Positions 24,898 through 33,219 of a DNA stretch of 64,000 nt are shown one piece after another. Within the stretch, counting starts at the first letter, position 1. Each line of letters begins with the position of its first letter. The translations under genes were made by a program, and so were the position numbers. The stretch covers positions 124,001 through 188,000 of the forward strand of contig NZ_PCPG01000005.1 in the NCBI RefSeq assembly GCF_002979655.1. The letters run 5' to 3'. The notes under the pieces were generated by a model. The model was not told the DNA's origin and did not search any database. It saw only the letters and a list, made by a program, of their open reading frames with translations. Source of the DNA: Microbacterium sp. MYb45 (GTDB lineage: Bacteria > Actinomycetota > Actinomycetes > Actinomycetales > Microbacteriaceae).

Positions 24898-25311
24898 TCA
24901 CTCCTCCGGATCGCCGTGCAGCATCCACGGGATGCCGAAGCGGTCGACGAGCATCCCGAAGAGGCCGCCCCACGGCGGCACGTCCAGGGGCATCGTGATC
25001 GTGGCCCCGTCGGCCAGCTTCTCCCACACCGCACGGGTCGCGTCCTGCGAGTTGCCGCTGAGCGAGACCGAGAAGCCCTGCGGCTTCTCGTAGGGCATGC
25101 CGTCGGGAGAATCGGATGCCATGAGGACGAGTCCGCCGGGTGCATCGAGCTGGGCATGCATGACGAGATCCTTCTGGCTCGGATCCTGCACCATGTCGGG
25201 GAACTCTCCGAAGGTGTTGATCACGAGCTCACCGCCGAGCACCCCCTGATAGAACTCCATCGCCTCGCGGGCTTCGGTGCGGAACGAGAGATACGGGTTG
25301 AGGGCAGGCAT
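24898..25311 (-). CDS. VOC-fold protein, PhnB/glyoxalase-like
   Basis: A 137-residue protein of the vicinal-oxygen-chelate fold, PhnB-like subgroup: it begins LNPYLSFRTEAREAMEFYQGVLGGE and has the paired PYEKPQGFSVSLSG and PPWGGLFGMLVDRFGIPWML segments. Such proteins are abundant in actinobacteria and mostly of unknown substrate. It converges with the PucR gene (12-base gap). Confidence 0.85.
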   Translation of the reverse strand: MPALNPYLSFRTEAREAMEFYQGVLGGELVINTFGEFPDMVQDPSQKDLVMHAQLDAPGGLVLMASDSPDGMPYEKPQGFSVSLSGNSQDATRAVWEKLADGATITMPLDVPPWGGLFGMLVDRFGIPWMLHGDPEE

Positions 25312-25411
25312 GAGGACTCCAGGAGGTGAGAGGTGAGACTACGGCACCGCTGACGCTCAGTCTGCGCCGCGGGCCTTGCCTCCGCAAGAGATCCGACGAG
25401 GACGGGCGGGC

Positions 25412-25678
25412 TCAGGCCGGGAGAGCCTTGACCGCTGCGGTGAGCACCTGGGGAACCGTGGGCACCCCCGTGGCTCGGAACACCTCGACTCCCGACGCGT
25501 CGCGGATGATCACGGTCGGCGTGTGGTCGATGTCGAGTGCCTCCGCGGCGTCCGGATCCTGAGCGACATCGATCTCGGTCACCGTCGCATCCGGCAGGAA
25601 TCGAGCGGCGTCGGCCAACACCGACCGAGTGCGTGCGCAGGCGCCGCAGAACGACGATGACACCAGGGTCAGCTCCAT
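25412..25678 (-). CDS. Small thioredoxin-fold protein
   Basis: An 88-residue thioredoxin-like protein with the redox motif Cys11-Gly-Ala-Cys14 after the first beta strand and the cis-Pro segment HTPTVII. It is shorter than classical thioredoxins (about 105 residues), nearer to glutaredoxin or mycoredoxin size. It could reduce disulfides in the cytosol; the partner is unknown. Confidence 0.82.
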   Translation of the reverse strand: MELTLVSSSFCGACARTRSVLADAARFLPDATVTEIDVAQDPDAAEALDIDHTPTVIIRDASGVEVFRATGVPTVPQVLTAAVKALPA

Positions 25679-25747
25679 CCCCGCCTCCTCGGATCCGCGA
25701 TGCTTCTCCCGGATGCAACCGACGACCGTGCCGGCCTGTTCCCGGAG

Positions 25748-26485
25748 CTAGGACGCGAGCCACTCGTCGAACGTCTGGACACCCAGGTCCGCATCGGGGC
25801 CGGGCAGCGCATGCCCCGCGCGCATCCCCGCCATCTGGGGGCCCGGCACGTTCACAGCCGGAATCCACCCGCGGTATCCCTCGCGGCGGGCGAAGGCGCG
25901 GATCATGGTCGCGAGGCTCTCCTCGCGCGGGCCGGCGAAGTCGCGCACGCGGCCCTGCGGCTCCGCTGCGGCGAGGGCAGCGAGGCGCGCGCCCACTTCG
26001 GCGGCAGCCACGGGCTGCGTCCGCGCGTTCGGGGCGAGGTGCAGCGGCCCCACCTTCGCGTTCTCGAACATCTGGCCCGCGAACTCATGGAACTGCGTCG
26101 CGCGGAGGATCGTCCACGGCACGCGTGAGGCCTCGACGACCTTCTCCTGCGCGACCTTTCCCGCGTAGTAGTCGTAGGGGATGCGATCGATCCCGACGAT
26201 CGACAGCAGCACGGCGTGCGAAACCCCTGCATCCGCTGCCGCCGACAGCAGGTTCCCGGTCGCGGCGGTGAAGAACTCGATCGCCGCGCTCGCCTTGAGC
26301 GTCTGGATGCTCGCCACGTCGATCACCGCGTCCGCACCGGCCAGGGCAGCATCCAGGCCCTGCCCGGTCACCAGGTCGACTCCCTGCGACCGGCTGAGAA
26401 CGACCGCCTCATGTCCTGCGGCCCGCACCGCCTCCACGGTGTGCCGGCCTACGGTCCCGGTTCCTCCTGCGACGGCGATTCTCAT
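25748..26485 (-). CDS. NAD(P)H-binding, NmrA-like atypical SDR
   Basis: A 245-residue Rossmann protein with MRIAVAGGTGTVGRHTVEAV at the N-terminus (GGTGTVG, residues 7-13). DYYAGKVAQEKVVEAS contains the Tyr-x3-Lys region, and WTILRATQFHEFA is the NmrA-like loop. Related proteins act as NAD(P)-sensing regulators or oxidoreductases. ATG 26485 follows GGAG. It diverges from the MerR gene across 143 bases, so MerR might regulate it as well. Confidence 0.83.
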   Translation of the reverse strand: MRIAVAGGTGTVGRHTVEAVRAAGHEAVVLSRSQGVDLVTGQGLDAALAGADAVIDVASIQTLKASAAIEFFTAATGNLLSAAADAGVSHAVLLSIVGIDRIPYDYYAGKVAQEKVVEASRVPWTILRATQFHEFAGQMFENAKVGPLHLAPNARTQPVAAAEVGARLAALAAAEPQGRVRDFAGPREESLATMIRAFARREGYRGWIPAVNVPGPQMAGMRAGHALPGPDADLGVQTFDEWLAS

Positions 26486-26599
26486 GCGTGCTCCTTCGTC
26501 TTCTCGGTACATCCTTCTCCATGGCTGACCGGACAGGTGCGCGAAATGTGAGACATCGGCGGAAATTGCTCGCTACGATTCCCCGGAGCGGGTGACCGC

Positions 26600-26620
26600 T
26601 TGACCTTGTCCCGAGGGCAG
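26600..26620. promoter_or_regulatory. MerR-type promoter/operator
   Basis: TTGACCTTGTCCCGAGGGCA spans 26600-26619 and combines a -35-like TTGACC with an imperfect dyad (CCTTG/CGAGG). This is the arrangement seen for autoregulated MerR activators in actinobacteria. It lies 10-30 bases before the MerR start. Confidence 0.5.
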
Positions 26621-26628
26621 AGAGCATC

Positions 26629-27459
26629 GTGAACCCTGTGAGCCACTCCATCGACCTCCTCAGCATCGGTCCCTTCTCCGAGGCCGCTCTGCTCTCGCCG
26701 AAGGCCCTGCGCCTCTACGAGAAGCGCGGGCTCCTGGTGCCGCATGCGGTGGACCCGGACAACGGGTACCGCTTCTATCGGATCGAGCAGGCGAGGACGG
26801 GACGGCTCATCTCCCTGCTGCGGACGGCGGGCATGAGCCTCGATGCGATCCAGGAGGTGATCGCGCTGCCCGACCGCGACGCGGTCGCGGCTCTGGATGC
26901 ATTCCGGGATCAGGTACGGACGTCCGCAGCCTCGACCGCCACGCTCCTCGATCAGGCGCGTGGCCATTTCAGAGGATCACCGATGAACACGAAGTCCCTC
27001 ACGACCGACATCCGCCCCGAGCAGGCGGTGCTCAGCCTGCTCGTCACGACGTACGTCGGCGAGCTCGACGAACGCATCCGCGAGGCGCACGAGCGGTTGA
27101 GTGCACTGGCGGCCGAGCGCGGTCTCACCGTCCCCTCCGACGCGTTCGGCATCTTCCACGCCCCGATCACCGCCGACAGCGACGGCCCCATCGAGGTGTG
27201 CCTTCCGGTCGACCGCGTCATCCGGGACACCCCGGAGGGCATCCGGAGCCATCGACTCGGCGGCGGTGCGGCCGTCGCCGTCACGGTCGAAGGCGACGAC
27301 ACGGCGTTCCCCGCGATCCTCGCCGCCTACGATCGCGGCTGCGAGTGGATCGACGAGCAGAAGGCGACCAGGGTGGGGCCGCCGCGGGAGATCTGGCATG
27401 TGCTTCCGTGGGACGAGACGCGTCCGGCGCGCATGACGGTGCTCTGGCACTACGCGTAA
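26629..27459 (+). CDS. MerR family regulator with GyrI-like effector domain
   Basis: A 276-residue regulator. The winged HTH is at about residues 12-60 (FSEAALLSPKALRLYEKRGLLVPH, then NGYRFYRIEQA), followed by a helical linker to about 110 and a C-terminal GyrI/effector-binding domain ending VLWHYA. This is BmrR/TipAL-like architecture, binding hydrophobic or cationic drugs. GTG 26629 has AGAG upstream; GTG 26638 is an alternative. No drug pump is directly downstream, but an MFS transporter lies 1.5 kb away on the same strand. Confidence 0.88.
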   Translation: MNPVSHSIDLLSIGPFSEAALLSPKALRLYEKRGLLVPHAVDPDNGYRFYRIEQARTGRLISLLRTAGMSLDAIQEVIALPDRDAVAALDAFRDQVRTSAASTATLLDQARGHFRGSPMNTKSLTTDIRPEQAVLSLLVTTYVGELDERIREAHERLSALAAERGLTVPSDAFGIFHAPITADSDGPIEVCLPVDRVIRDTPEGIRSHRLGGGAAVAVTVEGDDTAFPAILAAYDRGCEWIDEQKATRVGPPREIWHVLPWDETRPARMTVLWHYA

Positions 27460-27527
27460 GCGACGCCGGGCGGCACTGTGTCCGGGTGGATGCAGGCGGA
27501 GCCGGGGCGCTCGGTACGATGGCGACT

Positions 27528-28868
27528 GTGACCACATCGACCGTGCGCCCCGGCATCGCCGAGCGGCTTTCGCAGATGATCCGGATCCCGACGGTCTCGG
27601 CTGAGCTCGACGAGCGCGGTGCCGCGCCGTTCGAGGAGTTCGTCGCACTGATCGCCGAGCTCTATCCCCTGACGCACGCGAAGCTGCGCCTCGAACGGCA
27701 CACCGACTTCGGGCTGCTGTTCCACTGGGAGGGCACGGGCGCGGCATCGGGTGGACCGGTCGTGCTGATGGCGCACTACGACGTCGTCCCGGTCGATGAG
27801 AGCGACGCCTGGACCCATCCGCCCTTCGACGGCGTGATCGCCGACGGTTCGGTGTTCGGCCGCGGCGCCTTGGACGACAAGGGTCCGCTCATCGTCGTGC
27901 TCGAAGCGGTCGAGAATCTGCTCGCCGACGGATTCGTTCCGCCCCGCGACGTGTATCTCTCGTTCGGCGGCAACGAGGAGACCTACGGGAAGGCGGCGGA
28001 GGAGATCGCCCGGGTCCTGCGCGAACGCGGCGTCGTGCCCTGGCTCGTGGTCGATGAGGGCGGTGCCGTCGTCGACGCGCCTCTGCCGTTCGTCCCCGGT
28101 CGGGCGGCGATGATCGGCGTCGGCGAGAAGGGCGTGATGACGCTCCGGTTGTCGGCGCGCGGCGAGGGCGGTCATGCCTCGGCTCCGCCGTCACTCACCG
28201 CTGTGCGACGCATCGGGAGGGCCGTCGACCGTCTCGGACCCGCCACCTTCCGCCCTCGTGCCTCGAAAGCGGTCCTGCGGATGCTGTCGCAGCTGGCCGC
28301 CCAGACACCCGGTCCGGCTCGCCACCTGCTGCGGTTCCTCGGAGCGGCGCCGCTCGTCACCGGTCAGGTGTTCGCGGCGCTCGGCGGTGAACCGGCGGCG
28401 CTCGTGCGCACGACGGTCGCCCCGACGATGCAGTCCGGCGGGACGGCGGCGAATGTGCTGCCCTCCCAGGCCTCCGCGACCGTCAACCTCCGCATCGCGC
28501 TGGGGGAGACGACGCAGCAGACCGTGTTCCGGGTGCGCCGCCGCATCCGCGATCCGCTCGTGTCCGTCGAGGTGGTCGAGGCCAGCGAGCCCTCGCCGGA
28601 ATCGCCCACCGACAACGCGCAGTTCGCGCTGCTTGCGGCCGCGCTCGAGGTCTCGCATCCCGGGGTTCCGGCAGTGCCCTACGTGATGATGGCCGCCACC
28701 GACTCCCGGCACTTCCACCGCTTCTCGCCGGCGGTCTACCGCTTCGCTCCGTTGGACATGTCGAACGCGCAGCGCGCCTCGATCCACGGCGTCGACGAGA
28801 GCGTCGAGATCGCCGCGCTGGAGCGCGGAGAGCGATTCCATCGCGCGCTTCTCGAACGGCTAGGGTGA
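27528..28868 (+). CDS. M20 family metallopeptidase (dipeptidase/deacylase type)
   Basis: A 446-residue M20-type zinc hydrolase. The metal site is MAHYDVVPVD (His83, Asp85), GALDDKG (bridging Asp116/Asp117 region) and GGNEETYG (catalytic Glu pair near 150-151). GEGGHASAPP belongs to the dimerisation domain. The length suits M20 dipeptidases of the DapE/ArgE/CPG2 clan. The start is chosen at GTG 27528, seven bases after TACGAT, as for other leaderless genes here; ATG 27519 would lie inside that -10 box and adds three residues. Substrate unknown. Confidence 0.85.
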   Translation: MTTSTVRPGIAERLSQMIRIPTVSAELDERGAAPFEEFVALIAELYPLTHAKLRLERHTDFGLLFHWEGTGAASGGPVVLMAHYDVVPVDESDAWTHPPFDGVIADGSVFGRGALDDKGPLIVVLEAVENLLADGFVPPRDVYLSFGGNEETYGKAAEEIARVLRERGVVPWLVVDEGGAVVDAPLPFVPGRAAMIGVGEKGVMTLRLSARGEGGHASAPPSLTAVRRIGRAVDRLGPATFRPRASKAVLRMLSQLAAQTPGPARHLLRFLGAAPLVTGQVFAALGGEPAALVRTTVAPTMQSGGTAANVLPSQASATVNLRIALGETTQQTVFRVRRRIRDPLVSVEVVEASEPSPESPTDNAQFALLAAALEVSHPGVPAVPYVMMAATDSRHFHRFSPAVYRFAPLDMSNAQRASIHGVDESVEIAALERGERFHRALLERLG

Positions 28869-28923
28869 TCTCACCCTCCTCCCGCCTCGAGTGGGAGTAC
28901 CCGAACAAGAAGCAGGAGACGCG

Positions 28924-30384
28924 ATGACGCGCACCCGCACTCTGGGCACCCTCGCCGTCGTCGTCGGCTTCCTCGCGTTCGTGGAGTTCACGAGTGGTGT
29001 GCTGCAGGGGTACTACACGCCCATGCTCAGCGACATCGCCCGGCACCTCGGCATCCACGACGCCGACGTGAACTGGCTCGAGGGTGCGCAGCTCATGCTG
29101 TCGGCGCTCGTCGTCCCGGCGTTCGCGAAGCTCGGCGACATGGTCGGCCACAAGCGGATGCTGCTGATCTCCACCGCCGTCACCGCGGCGGCGGCCCTGG
29201 TGCTGCCGTTCACGGACTCCTTCGGCGTGTTCCTCGCGGCCTGGGCGCTCATGGGTTTCTACGTCGTGTGGCTCCCGCTCGAGATCGCCCTGATCTGGTC
29301 GCGGTCGCGCCGCATGGAAGGACGCTCCTCCATCACGGCCAAGGCGGCAGGTCTCCTGGTCGCCGCCCTCGAAGGTGGTGCGATCATCGGCGCTCTCGTG
29401 GGCGGCGCGCTGATCGACGTCCTGCCCCTCACGGTCGTCCTCCTGGTTCCGGCTGTGCTCATCGTGGTGTGCTTCTTCGTGATCCTGTTCGGGGTCAAGG
29501 AATCTCCCGAGCCGACCGGCGGCATCTTCGACACGGTCGGCCTCGTGCTGATCTCCCTGGCCCTCGTCTGCTTCACCGGCGGACTCAGCCTGCTCCGCCT
29601 CGAGGGCGGTCTCGTGAATCCGTGGTCCTGGGCCGTGGTCGTCTTCGGCGTGCTGCTGGTGATCCCGTTCGTGCTCTGGGAGCTGCGGTGCGAAGACCCG
29701 CTCATCGACGTGCGCATGTTCCGCTCGCCCGCGCTCGGACCGGTGTTCCTCACCGCGGGCCTCTTCGGAGTCAGCGTGCTCGGTGCTCAGGCGCCGCTGT
29801 CGACGTTCGCGCGGACCGATCCGTCGGTCTACGGTTACGGTCTCGGCACGAGCGGGTTCGCGACCTCGCTCATCATCGGCGTGTACCTCGTGGCGATGAT
29901 CGCGGGTGCGCTGCTGTTCCCGACCATCGCACGATGGGCGACTCCACGGGTCACGCTGATAGGCGCTTCGGTGCTGGTGGGGCTCGGCTTCCTGTTGTTC
30001 CTGCCGTTCCATGACACCTATGGTCAGGTCATCACGAACATGGTCGTCGTGGGCCTCGGTTCCGGCGCGCTGGTCGCCGCTCTTCCCGCTGCCGCCGCAT
30101 CGGCCGCGCCCGCCACGCAGACCGGTGTCGCGACGGGGCTCACCAACTCGGTGAAGACCGTGGGCGGGGCGATCGCCTCGTGCGTCTTCGGCATCGCGCT
30201 GCTGCACGGTGTCGCCACGACCGCCGGCGCGACCGAGGGGACGGCCGGTTCGCTGGCGGGGTACTTCACCGTCTGGATCGTCTGCGGTGTCACCGCACTT
30301 GTCGCAGCCGTCATCCTCGTGTTCGTGCCGAAGGCCGCGTTCACCGACCGGTCCGTCGACGCGGAGGTCGCCCCGGTCGTCTGA
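28924..30384 (+). CDS. MFS transporter, DHA2 (14-helix) type
   Basis: A 486-residue major facilitator protein with about 14 hydrophobic segments. AKLGDMVGHKRMLLIS is the loop 2-3 motif of the superfamily (GDxxGxxR-like), and the N-terminus NWLEGAQLMLSALVVPAF resembles DHA2 drug:H+ antiporters. ATG 28924 is preceded by AGGAG; an earlier in-frame GTG adds a non-hydrophobic stretch. It follows the M20 gene by 55 bases. A multidrug exporter is likely, but the substrate is unknown. Confidence 0.88.
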   Translation: MTRTRTLGTLAVVVGFLAFVEFTSGVLQGYYTPMLSDIARHLGIHDADVNWLEGAQLMLSALVVPAFAKLGDMVGHKRMLLISTAVTAAAALVLPFTDSFGVFLAAWALMGFYVVWLPLEIALIWSRSRRMEGRSSITAKAAGLLVAALEGGAIIGALVGGALIDVLPLTVVLLVPAVLIVVCFFVILFGVKESPEPTGGIFDTVGLVLISLALVCFTGGLSLLRLEGGLVNPWSWAVVVFGVLLVIPFVLWELRCEDPLIDVRMFRSPALGPVFLTAGLFGVSVLGAQAPLSTFARTDPSVYGYGLGTSGFATSLIIGVYLVAMIAGALLFPTIARWATPRVTLIGASVLVGLGFLLFLPFHDTYGQVITNMVVVGLGSGALVAALPAAAASAAPATQTGVATGLTNSVKTVGGAIASCVFGIALLHGVATTAGATEGTAGSLAGYFTVWIVCGVTALVAAVILVFVPKAAFTDRSVDAEVAPVV

Positions 30385-30396
30385 CGTCGGTTCTGA

Positions 30397-30663
30397 TCAT
30401 TCCCGATCGAGACCGAACGTCCGCTTCACGATGGCCTGCACGTCGCCGTCGACACCGTCGATGCGCGCGTTCACCGCATCGAACCGCGTGTCCACGGCGT
30501 CGAAGCGCGTGTTCACCGCGTCGAATCGGGCGTTCATCTCGTTGCGGAGTCCGCCGATCTCACTGCGGACGACGTGGATGAACAGCGTGGAGACCACGGT
30601 GAGAGTGCTGAACATCAGCGCGCTGAACGCCCCGATCATGGTCCAGATCTGCGCGTCATTCAT
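30397..30663 (-). CDS. Small membrane-anchored coiled-coil protein
   Basis: An 88-residue protein: one membrane segment (about residues 8-30, IGAFSALMFSTLTVVSTLFI) then four consecutive 7-residue repeats (ARFDAVN, TRFDAVD, TRFDAVN, ARIDGVD) with the hydrophobic spacing of a coiled coil. ATG 30663 is preceded by GGTGG; an upstream ATG (30699) adds a polar stretch. The repeats are encoded by 21-bp tandem DNA repeats, so repeat number may vary between strains. It recalls small heptad-repeat proteins of phages and bacteria with no defined function. Confidence 0.75.
   Translation of the reverse strand: MNDAQIWTMIGAFSALMFSTLTVVSTLFIHVVRSEIGGLRNEMNARFDAVNTRFDAVDTRFDAVNARIDGVDGDVQAIVKRTFGLDRE
30448..30531. 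repeat. 21-bp tandem repeats encoding heptads
   Basis: Three close copies of a 21-bp unit occur at 30469-30489, 30490-30510 and 30511-30531 (for example GTTCACCGCGTCGAATCGGG), with a degenerate fourth copy at 30448-30468. They lie inside the coiled-coil gene on the minus strand. Each unit encodes one Arg-Phe-Asp-Ala-Val heptad. Confidence 0.85.
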
Positions 30664-30819
30664 GAATTCCACCCCGTCATCGTCGCATCGATTCCGCAAG
30701 CTTGCCAGGCCGCGGGCAGCGAAGATATCGGTGACCCGGGAGGTGGGGACAAGACGTTTTCGAGCGTGCCCGGGGAGGAGTAGTCGAGCCGCTCTGACGA
30801 GGGCGACGAGGATGCCGCC

Positions 30820-30854
30820 GGAGCCGGGCGGCGCGATCTCCGCCGCCCGGCTCC
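30820..30854 (-). terminator. Terminator downstream of rtcB
   Basis: GGAGCCGGGCGGCG (30820-30833) pairs perfectly with CGCCGCCCGGCTCC (30841-30854), a 14-bp stem with a 7-base loop, just beyond the rtcB stop. There is no U-tract. The preceding 30664-30819 holds no gene that I can support. Confidence 0.7.
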
Positions 30855-30859
30855 TTGTC

Positions 30860-32029
30860 TCAATCGCCCTTCACGTTGACGAGCTGCCGCAGCGTGTGCC
30901 GGATCGACACGAGGCTCGCGGCATCCGCCATCACCTGGTCGATCGGCTTGTACGCCTGCGGGATCTCGTCGACGAAGGCGTCGGTGTCACGGAACTCGAT
31001 GCCCGTCATCGCCTCCCGCAGCTGGTCGTGTGTGAACGCCCGCCTCGCGGCCGACCGGGAGTACTCCCGACCCGCGCCGTGCGGTGAGGAGTTCAGTGAC
31101 TGCGGGTCGCCGAGCCCTTCGACCACGTAGGACGCGGTGCCCATCGATCCGGGGATGAGTCCCGGACGACCGGCGTCCGCCTGGATCGCGCCCTTCCGGG
31201 ACACCCATACCTGCTTGCCGTAGTGCTTCTCCGACTCGGTGAAGTTGTGGTGGCAGTTGATGCGCTCCTGCTCGTCGACCGCGGTGCCGAGGAACTCGGA
31301 CACCTGCCGCACGACCCGGTCCATCATCTCCTCCCGGTTCAGCAGGGCGAACTGCTGGGCCCACCGCAGCTCTCGGATGTACCGCGTGAACTCCTCGGTG
31401 CCTTCGACCAGGTACGCCAGGTCGGGGTCGGGGAGGTCGATCCACCACTGCTTGCATAGCCGTTGCGCGACCGAGATGTGCTTCATAGCGATCTTGTTGC
31501 CGACACCCCGGGAGCCCGAGTGCAGGAACAGCCACACCCGGTCGAGCTCGTCGACCGACACCTCGATGAAGTGGTTGCCGGAGCCGAGCGTGCCCAGCTG
31601 CAGGCGCCAGTTGCCGGCGTAGCTCGCGGGGTCGAAGCCGTTCTTCTCGGCGAGCTGCTCGAGCTCGGCGATGCGCGGCTCGGCGGTCGTGACGACCTTG
31701 CGGTTGTACCGACCTGCCGACAACGGGATGGCGCGTTCGATCTGCTCCCGAAGCTCGGCGAGGTCGCGACCTTCGAGGTCGTTCCTCGTGAACTGGGTGC
31801 GGACGGCGATCATGCCGCAGCCGATGTCGACGCCGACGGCTGCGGGGATGATCGCGCCGAGCGTCGGGATGACCGAGCCGACCGTCGCCCCCTTGCCGAG
31901 GTGCGCATCCGGCATCAGCGCCAGGTGCGGGTGGATGAACGGCATGCGGGCCGTGGTGTGCGCCTGAGCGAGTGTCTTCTCGTCGATCAGCGACGCCCAC
32001 GACAGCAGCCGTGCGGAGAGCCTCTCCAT
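30860..32029 (-). CDS. rtcB: RNA-splicing ligase RtcB
   Basis: A 389-residue Mn2+/GTP-dependent RNA ligase joining 2',3'-cyclic phosphate (3'-P) and 5'-OH ends. Motifs: PDAHLGKGATVGSV (40-53), GVDIGCGM with the metal-binding Cys71, LGSGNHFIEV, and SSPHGAGREYSR, which contains the His that accepts GMP. It is the short bacterial class (about 390 residues) rather than the ~480-residue archaeal class. ATG 32029 is preceded by AAGGAAAGGAA. No archease or RtcA is adjacent. Upstream lies a promoter, small ORF and terminator that could attenuate its expression. Confidence 0.95.
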   Translation of the reverse strand: MERLSARLLSWASLIDEKTLAQAHTTARMPFIHPHLALMPDAHLGKGATVGSVIPTLGAIIPAAVGVDIGCGMIAVRTQFTRNDLEGRDLAELREQIERAIPLSAGRYNRKVVTTAEPRIAELEQLAEKNGFDPASYAGNWRLQLGTLGSGNHFIEVSVDELDRVWLFLHSGSRGVGNKIAMKHISVAQRLCKQWWIDLPDPDLAYLVEGTEEFTRYIRELRWAQQFALLNREEMMDRVVRQVSEFLGTAVDEQERINCHHNFTESEKHYGKQVWVSRKGAIQADAGRPGLIPGSMGTASYVVEGLGDPQSLNSSPHGAGREYSRSAARRAFTHDQLREAMTGIEFRDTDAFVDEIPQAYKPIDQVMADAASLVSIRHTLRQLVNVKGD

Positions 32030-32081
32030 GATTCCTTTCCTTGTGGTGGTGGTCAGCCACAGGTCAGGGTGCTCTCCGAAC

Positions 32082-32115
32082 GGAAAACGCCCCGGACCTG
32101 ACGGTGCGGGGCGTT
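32082..32115 (-). terminator. Terminator between the short ORF and rtcB (possible attenuator)
   Basis: On the minus strand AACGCCCC (complement of 32108-32115) pairs with GGGGCGTT (complement of 32086-32093), followed by TTTTCC. This is a good intrinsic terminator 17 bases after the short ORF's stop and 52 bases before the rtcB start codon. Confidence 0.75.
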
Positions 32116-32131
32116 GCGAGAGCGGATGCTG

Positions 32132-32230
32132 TCACACGGCGCGCGCCGGAGGGTACGACTCGTTGCGGTCATTGCGCTTCGACTGAAGCTGCAACACCGC
32201 TCCGATGGGAAGGTTCCGCTGGGCGGTCAT
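32132..32230 (-). CDS. 32-residue small protein or leader peptide upstream of rtcB
   Basis: A short ORF beginning MTAQRNLPIGAVLQLQ and ending NESYPPARAV, with a middle rich in Lys, Arg and Asn. It has CGAGGAG at good distance before the ATG (32230), a clear promoter (32279-32308) and a terminator right after it. That makes it a self-contained transcription unit, or the leader of rtcB if readthrough occurs. I do not recognise the protein. It has no membrane segment or Cys. Coding is supported by the ribosome site and flanking signals, not by homology. Confidence 0.6.
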   Translation of the reverse strand: MTAQRNLPIGAVLQLQSKRNDRNESYPPARAV

Positions 32231-32278
32231 CCGTCGACTCCTCGGCTGGCGTGCTGGGCCGATCGGCACAGCTTTGCC

Positions 32279-32308
32279 ACATTAGGGGGCGACACGCCCG
32301 GGAGTCAA
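32279..32308 (-). promoter_or_regulatory. Sigma-70-type promoter of the rtcB leader ORF
   Basis: TTGACT (complement of 32303-32308) and TAATGT (complement of 32279-32284) are separated by 18 bases, one of the best promoter matches in the window. The -35 box overlaps the TGA stop of the upstream VOC gene. Transcription should start near 32272, about 40 bases before the short ORF. Confidence 0.65.
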
Positions 32309-32709
32309 GCCGTCTCGCGCGGCGGGTTGTACATGAATTCGATGCGGATGCCGTCGGCGTCCTCGACGAATGAGGCGTAGTAGCGCTCGGAGTAGCGGGG
32401 ATACTCCTTGGGGTCACGCACGGCGGTCCAGCCCGCATCCAACGCGATCGCGTGCAGGCGTTCGACCTCGTCGCGCGTCGGAACGGCGAAGGCGATGTGC
32501 TGCCAGCCGACCTTGCCGTGCCGGTGCGGGGCGGAGTCCTCGTCCCAGGTGTACAGGATGATCTCGGTCTCTTCGCCGTTGTGCCACGAGATCGAATGGT
32601 CGTCTTCGCCGCCGCTCTGATAGCCCAGGGCGGTGAGGACCGGATGGAACTGCGCTCGGCCGCGCTCGAGGTCGTCGACGGTGATGCCCAGATGATCCAG
32701 AAGTGCCAT
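32305..32709 (-). CDS. VOC family (glyoxalase/dioxygenase-like) protein
   Basis: A 134-residue protein of the VOC fold: LDHLGITVDDLERGRAQF at the N-terminus carries the usual metal His, VGWQHIAFAVPTRDEVERL the second, and FVEDADGIRIEFMY the Glu ligand. These are the typical His/Glu metal positions of glyoxalase-like proteins. Substrate not inferable. ATG 32709 follows AAGACT by seven bases, possibly leaderless. Confidence 0.86.
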   Translation of the reverse strand: MALLDHLGITVDDLERGRAQFHPVLTALGYQSGGEDDHSISWHNGEETEIILYTWDEDSAPHRHGKVGWQHIAFAVPTRDEVERLHAIALDAGWTAVRDPKEYPRYSERYYASFVEDADGIRIEFMYNPPRETA

Positions 32710-32741
32710 GCGGCCCAGTCTTCCAGAAACGCCCCACGGCG

Positions 32742-33128
32742 TCAGGGAGCGATCTTCCCGAATGTGGCGGGGTCGACGGGCCGTTGGCGACGAGGGAGGT
32801 TCTCCACGACGAGGAGGTACGACTCGGTCACCAGCTCCCGGACGAGGTCCTGGGGCAGCTTGCCGCCGGGGCGGAGCGAGATCCAGTGCTTCTTGTTCAT
32901 GTGATAGCCGGGGATGATGTCATCGAACTGGCGGCGGAGCGCGTCGCCGTCTTCGGGCGCCGCCTTGAGGGTCACCATGGCCTCGCCCGTGGCCGATGTG
33001 AGCAGCATGAACACCTTGTCGCGCACCTTGAACACGTCCCATTCGGGCCCGAAAGGATGCTCGAGTCGAGCCCCCGGCAGTTCCTCGGCGCGGTCGCGCG
33101 CACACTGCTGCAGGCGGTCACCTTTCAT
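32742..33128 (-). CDS. MmcQ/YjbR family protein
   Basis: A 128-residue protein of the MmcQ/YjbR family (CyaY-like fold, putative DNA-binding). Landmarks are EHPFGPEWDVFKVRDKVFMLL, VTLKAAPEDGDALR and HMNKKHWISLRPGG, which match this family's conserved N(K)KHW region. ATG 33128 is preceded by GAGGAG. The biochemical role of the family is not established. Confidence 0.87.
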   Translation of the reverse strand: MKGDRLQQCARDRAEELPGARLEHPFGPEWDVFKVRDKVFMLLTSATGEAMVTLKAAPEDGDALRRQFDDIIPGYHMNKKHWISLRPGGKLPQDLVRELVTESYLLVVENLPRRQRPVDPATFGKIAP

Positions 33129-33160
33129 GAGCACTCCTCTTCCGAAACGGTGCCAAACGA

Positions 33161-33202
33161 CCGTACGCACCACCGTACGGCCTCCCACCGACAGTGGAGG
33201 CC
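33161..33202. terminator. Hairpins downstream of the siderophore reductase gene
   Basis: GGCCTCC (33179-33185) pairs with GGAGGCC (33196-33202) just beyond the reductase stop and may terminate it. A second dyad, CCGTAC/GTACGG (33161-33180), lies next to the MmcQ promoter region and could be an operator. Neither has a U-tract. Confidence 0.4.
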
Positions 33203-33219
33203 ACGGAGCCGGAACGGGC

